Shown piece after piece: positions 61,959 to 64,000 of a stretch of 64,000 nt of DNA (position 1 is the first letter of the stretch; every line of letters begins with the position of its first letter). Under the pieces are notes generated by a model, which made no database searches, was not told the DNA's origin, and saw only the letters and a program-made list of their open reading frames with translations. This stretch comes from an uncultured Acidimicrobiaceae bacterium (lineage in GTDB: Bacteria > Actinomycetota > Acidimicrobiia > Acidimicrobiales > RAAP-2). The position numbers were made by a program, and so were the translations under genes. The stretch lies in assembly GCA_903873395.1 (NCBI GenBank), contig CAIQOJ010000073.1, forward strand, positions 22,825-86,824, in the 5' to 3' direction.

Positions 61959-61964
61959 ACGCTA
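61959..61964 (-). promoter_or_regulatory. -10 element TAGCGT of leaderless pafA
   Basis: TAGCGT ends 7 nt before GTG 61951 and overlaps the alternative GTG at 61960, which it therefore excludes if used. Confidence 0.6.
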
Positions 61965-62100
61965 TCGGCACCGGACCTGGTCGACGTACCAGGGGACCAT
62001 CACCTGCGCTCAACGACTTCCTCGCCCGTGCGCCGCTGTTCCAGGATCAGCGGGACTGACCATCTGACATCACGATCTTCGTGAAGATCGCCCGACTGTT

Positions 62101-62164
62101 AGACCGGCAATCTGACAGACCGGCAATCTGGCAGACCGGCAATCTGGCAGACCGGCTATCTGAC
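62101..62164. repeat. Tandem array, four 16-bp units, in the prcA-pafA gap
   Basis: AGACCGGCAATCTGAC, AGACCGGCAATCTGGC twice, and AGACCGGCTATCTGAC. The 366-bp gap (61962-62327) holds little else: a minus-strand frame ending at 62156 (last residues RLAGRWHAGAVR) could be a small gene after prcA but has no clear start signal. Confidence 0.85.
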
Positions 62165-62327
62165 CGCACCGGCGTGCCAACGACCTGCCAGCCGAAGTGC
62201 GTCCCAAGGAAGGACACAGGCGTACATCAGGCGCCGGTTCCCATCTCGGTCTTCCCCTGCCACGTGATACACGTGCTCGTAGACCAAGCGCGGCACGTTG
62301 ACGTGAGGTGCAGGCTCCGAGTTGGGC

Positions 62328-63005
62328 CTAGAGCAACAAGGAGGCGAGCTCGTCACCGGTGATTCTCCGGAAGGCCCGTCTACCGTTCCCGTCAGCCAGC
62401 ACGGCAACCTCGAGACCAGCGCCTTCCAGGACCCTCTCAGGTCCAGCCAGGGCGGCTACAGCGGCTTGCAGTGCTTCGCTCAACGGCCAGGACTCTCGAT
62501 AACTCTCTTCGAGCCGTTCGACGATCGATTCGGTCTCTCCTCCGAGTACGGCGAACCGGTCTTCGTCCGTGATCGTCCCTTCGTAGGCGATGTGATAGAG
62601 CTGGCGAGGACGGAGTTCGTCGCCCAGTTCAGCGACGAGGATCTCCACCTCGAGCGGCTTCATCTCATGAGTGAAGACCTGACCTAGGTACTGGGCGTAC
62701 AGGTTGGCTAGCGAGCGTGCTTCGACGTCTTCTCGGCTGTAGGCGTACCCCTTGGTGTCGGCATGACGGATACCCGATACCCGCAACTGGTCGAACTCGT
62801 TGTACTTACCCACGCCAGCAAAGGCGATCCGGTCATAGATCTCACTGATCTTGTGCAGCGAGCGGGACGGGTTGTCGGCCACGATGACGATGCCCTCGTC
62901 ATAGATGGCAGCCACGAGGGAGCGGCCTCGAGCAATGCCTTTTTGGGCATACTCGGCACGGTCCTTCATCACCTGCTCGGGAGCGACGTAGTACGGCATC
63001 GTCAT
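62328..63005 (-). CDS. prcA: 20S proteasome alpha subunit
   Basis: A 225-residue alpha-type subunit forming the outer, non-catalytic rings. The N-terminal gate segment is [29 protein letters not shown], followed by [34 protein letters not shown] and [21 protein letters not shown]. It is about 20 residues shorter at the C-terminus than the mycobacterial PrcA. The ATG overlaps the prcB stop in ATGA, so pup-prcB-prcA are translationally linked. Confidence 0.95.
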   Translation of the reverse strand: MTMPYYVAPEQVMKDRAEYAQKGIARGRSLVAAIYDEGIVIVADNPSRSLHKISEIYDRIAFAGVGKYNEFDQLRVSGIRHADTKGYAYSREDVEARSLANLYAQYLGQVFTHEMKPLEVEILVAELGDELRPRQLYHIAYEGTITDEDRFAVLGGETESIVERLEESYRESWPLSEALQAAVAALAGPERVLEGAGLEVAVLADGNGRRAFRRITGDELASLLL

Positions 63006-63808
63006 GGCTGGCGGCCCTCCTGGCGACGGCGTTCGATCAGGGCAGCGAACCGCTCGGCGACTTCGCTTTCCTCCACAGAGGTGAAACCTTGGGCCGAGAC
63101 GGTGGCCACCAACGGGTAGATACCTCGGATCAAGTCCGGGCCGCCGGTCGCCGAGTCCTCGTCAGCGGCCTCGTACAGCGATTGGATCGCCAGCTCCACT
63201 GCCTCGTCTCGAGCGAGTCCATCTCGATATCCCAGCTTGATCGTGGTCCGTGCATCCCGTCCGCCCGAACCCGTGGCGTTGAACTCGGACTCTTCATAGT
63301 GTCCGCCGGTCACGTCGTAGGTGAAGATGCGACCGGTCTGTCGGGCCAGGTCGAACCCGGCGAACAGGGGCACCACAGCCAGACCCTGCATGGCCATCGG
63401 CAGGTGGGCTCGCACCATCTGTCCGAGTTGATTTGCCTTGCCTTCAAGGCTCAGCACCACGCCTTCGACCTTCTCGTAGTGCTCGAGTTGCGTCTGGAAG
63501 AGCCGGACCATCTCCACCGCAGGTCCGGCAGCCCCAGCAATGGCGACAGCCGAATAGCGGTCAGCAGGGAAGACCTTCTCCATCGCCCTATGGGCGATGG
63601 AGTGTCCCTCAGTGGCTCTGCGGTCGCCGGCCATGACCACGCCCTCGGCGTAGCGCAGGGCAACCACGGTGGTCCCATGACGAAAACCCTGAGCGGGTGC
63701 TGTACCCGTCGAGGCAACGCCGGGCCCCGAGGACATGTCGAGGCGCCTCAGCAGGCCGGCAAAGTCAGGCCCGGGGTCGTCGGTGGTCGAAAAGAGCGGC
63801 AAATTCAC
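63002..63808 (-). CDS. prcB: 20S proteasome beta subunit
   Basis: About 268 residues. The 45-residue propeptide ends at RHG; self-cleavage exposes the catalytic Thr46 of [21 protein letters not shown]. The downstream [28 protein letters not shown] and [19 protein letters not shown] match the family. The start is GTG 63808, four bases after the pup stop; a longer frame to 63880 would lie inside pup. It forms the inner, proteolytic rings. Confidence 0.95.
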   Translation of the reverse strand: MNLPLFSTTDDPGPDFAGLLRRLDMSSGPGVASTGTAPAQGFRHGTTVVALRYAEGVVMAGDRRATEGHSIAHRAMEKVFPADRYSAVAIAGAAGPAVEMVRLFQTQLEHYEKVEGVVLSLEGKANQLGQMVRAHLPMAMQGLAVVPLFAGFDLARQTGRIFTYDVTGGHYEESEFNATGSGGRDARTTIKLGYRDGLARDEAVELAIQSLYEAADEDSATGGPDLIRGIYPLVATVSAQGFTSVEESEVAERFAALIERRRQEGRQP

Positions 63809-63812
63809 CGAA

Positions 63813-64000
63813 CTACTCCCCGCCCTTCTGCACGTAGTTGCGGACGAACTCCTCGGCGTTGTCCTCCAAGACTTCGTCAATCTCGTCCAACAGGTCGTCG
63901 AGTTCAGCCTTCAGCTTGTCGCCTGCGGCCGCGGCCGCTTGGGTCGTTGCCGTTTCCTCGACGATGTCATCGGTCCGCTCCGGACTCGGCTTCTTCTTCA
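63813..64000 (-). CDS. pup: Prokaryotic ubiquitin-like protein Pup, 5' end at or beyond the window edge
   Basis: 61 codons plus stop are visible. The C-terminal part, [19 protein letters not shown], is the Mpa/ARC-binding helix, followed by [10 protein letters not shown]. The last residue is Glu, not Gln as in Mycobacterium, so this Pup should be ready for ligation without Dop deamidation. The first codon is cut at the window edge; its last two bases are TG, so it could be the initiator, giving a 62-residue protein. Position before prcB is canonical. Confidence 0.93.
   Translation of the reverse strand, partial: KKKPSPERTDDIVEETATTQAAAAAGDKLKAELDDLLDEIDEVLEDNAEEFVRNYVQKGGE

Noticed and set aside
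62156..62327. Small minus-strand frame after prcA ending ...RLAGRWHAGAVR
   Set aside because: Plausible composition (LVYEHVYHVAGEDRDGNRR), but no start with ribosome-binding site or promoter; the frame overlaps prcA and the 16-bp array. Left as a note only.
63809..63880. Upstream extension of the prcB frame
   Set aside because: It runs through the 3' end of pup; the added residues are not proteasome-like.

Overview
This 64 kb window looks like chromosomal DNA of a high-GC actinobacterium, most likely of the Acidimicrobiia or a related deep lineage. The pointers are a 20S proteasome with Pup and the Pup ligase PafA, actinobacterial GT-C mannosyltransferases (GT87 and PIG-V types), an F420-type (Ddn-like) reductase, an FtsR-like MerR regulator, a DUF4193-like acidic protein, a double-length ThyX-like protein, and secreted proteins with GYWLVASDGG repeats. 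The taxonomic placement is inference from gene content; there is no rRNA gene here. Coding density is high, and most operons are tightly packed with 1-20 base overlaps.

Layout. 1-4.9 kb: membrane glycosyltransferases and trpS. 4.98-11.3 kb: a conserved co-directional block scpA-scpB-rluB-aroH-tyrA-aroA-cmk-plsC (chromosome segregation, pseudouridylation, aromatic amino acids, CMP kinase, phospholipid synthesis). 11.3-19.9 kb: GT2 glycosyltransferase, HD phosphohydrolase, ispH, a large YfhO-like membrane protein, a PDZ/radical-SAM DUF512 protein and der. 20.3-22.1 kb: a tRNA-Pro(GGG) with a strong terminator, followed by a degenerate copy of the tRNA 3' end and a superinfection-immunity-like gene, which I read as a decayed integration site. 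22.3-30.4 kb: accessory metabolic genes (amidohydrolase, a frameshifted gamma carbonic anhydrase, DUF2889, an FtsR-like MerR regulator, a PD-(D/E)XK-like protein, gcvT, a Ddn-like reductase, an EamA exporter, a class II aldolase). 30.8-43.8 kb: large secreted repeat proteins, a tandem glycine riboswitch driving gcvP, and a secreted PHM-like copper monooxygenase. 43.9-54.2 kb: an SF2 helicase, an MBL hydrolase, a GT4 transferase, an orphan antitoxin-like gene, small zinc-motif proteins, a nitroreductase and an RGG-rich protein. 54.7-64 kb, all on the minus strand: pup-prcB-prcA, pafA, lepB, tatB, tatC, helY and a double ThyX. This order resembles the mycobacterial Pup-proteasome/tat/helY region, with lepB where pafBC would stand.

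Two genome-wide habits stand out. First, at least 16 genes have a TANNNT hexamer ending 6-10 nt before the start codon and usually no Shine-Dalgarno, which is the signature of leaderless transcripts; it also corrects several start codons (scpA, pafA, the GT4 gene). Second, the gaps between genes repeatedly contain short tandem arrays (13-16 bp units, 2-7 copies) whose sequences are unrelated from site to site; some run into coding sequence. No IS element, CRISPR array, rRNA or complete prophage was seen.
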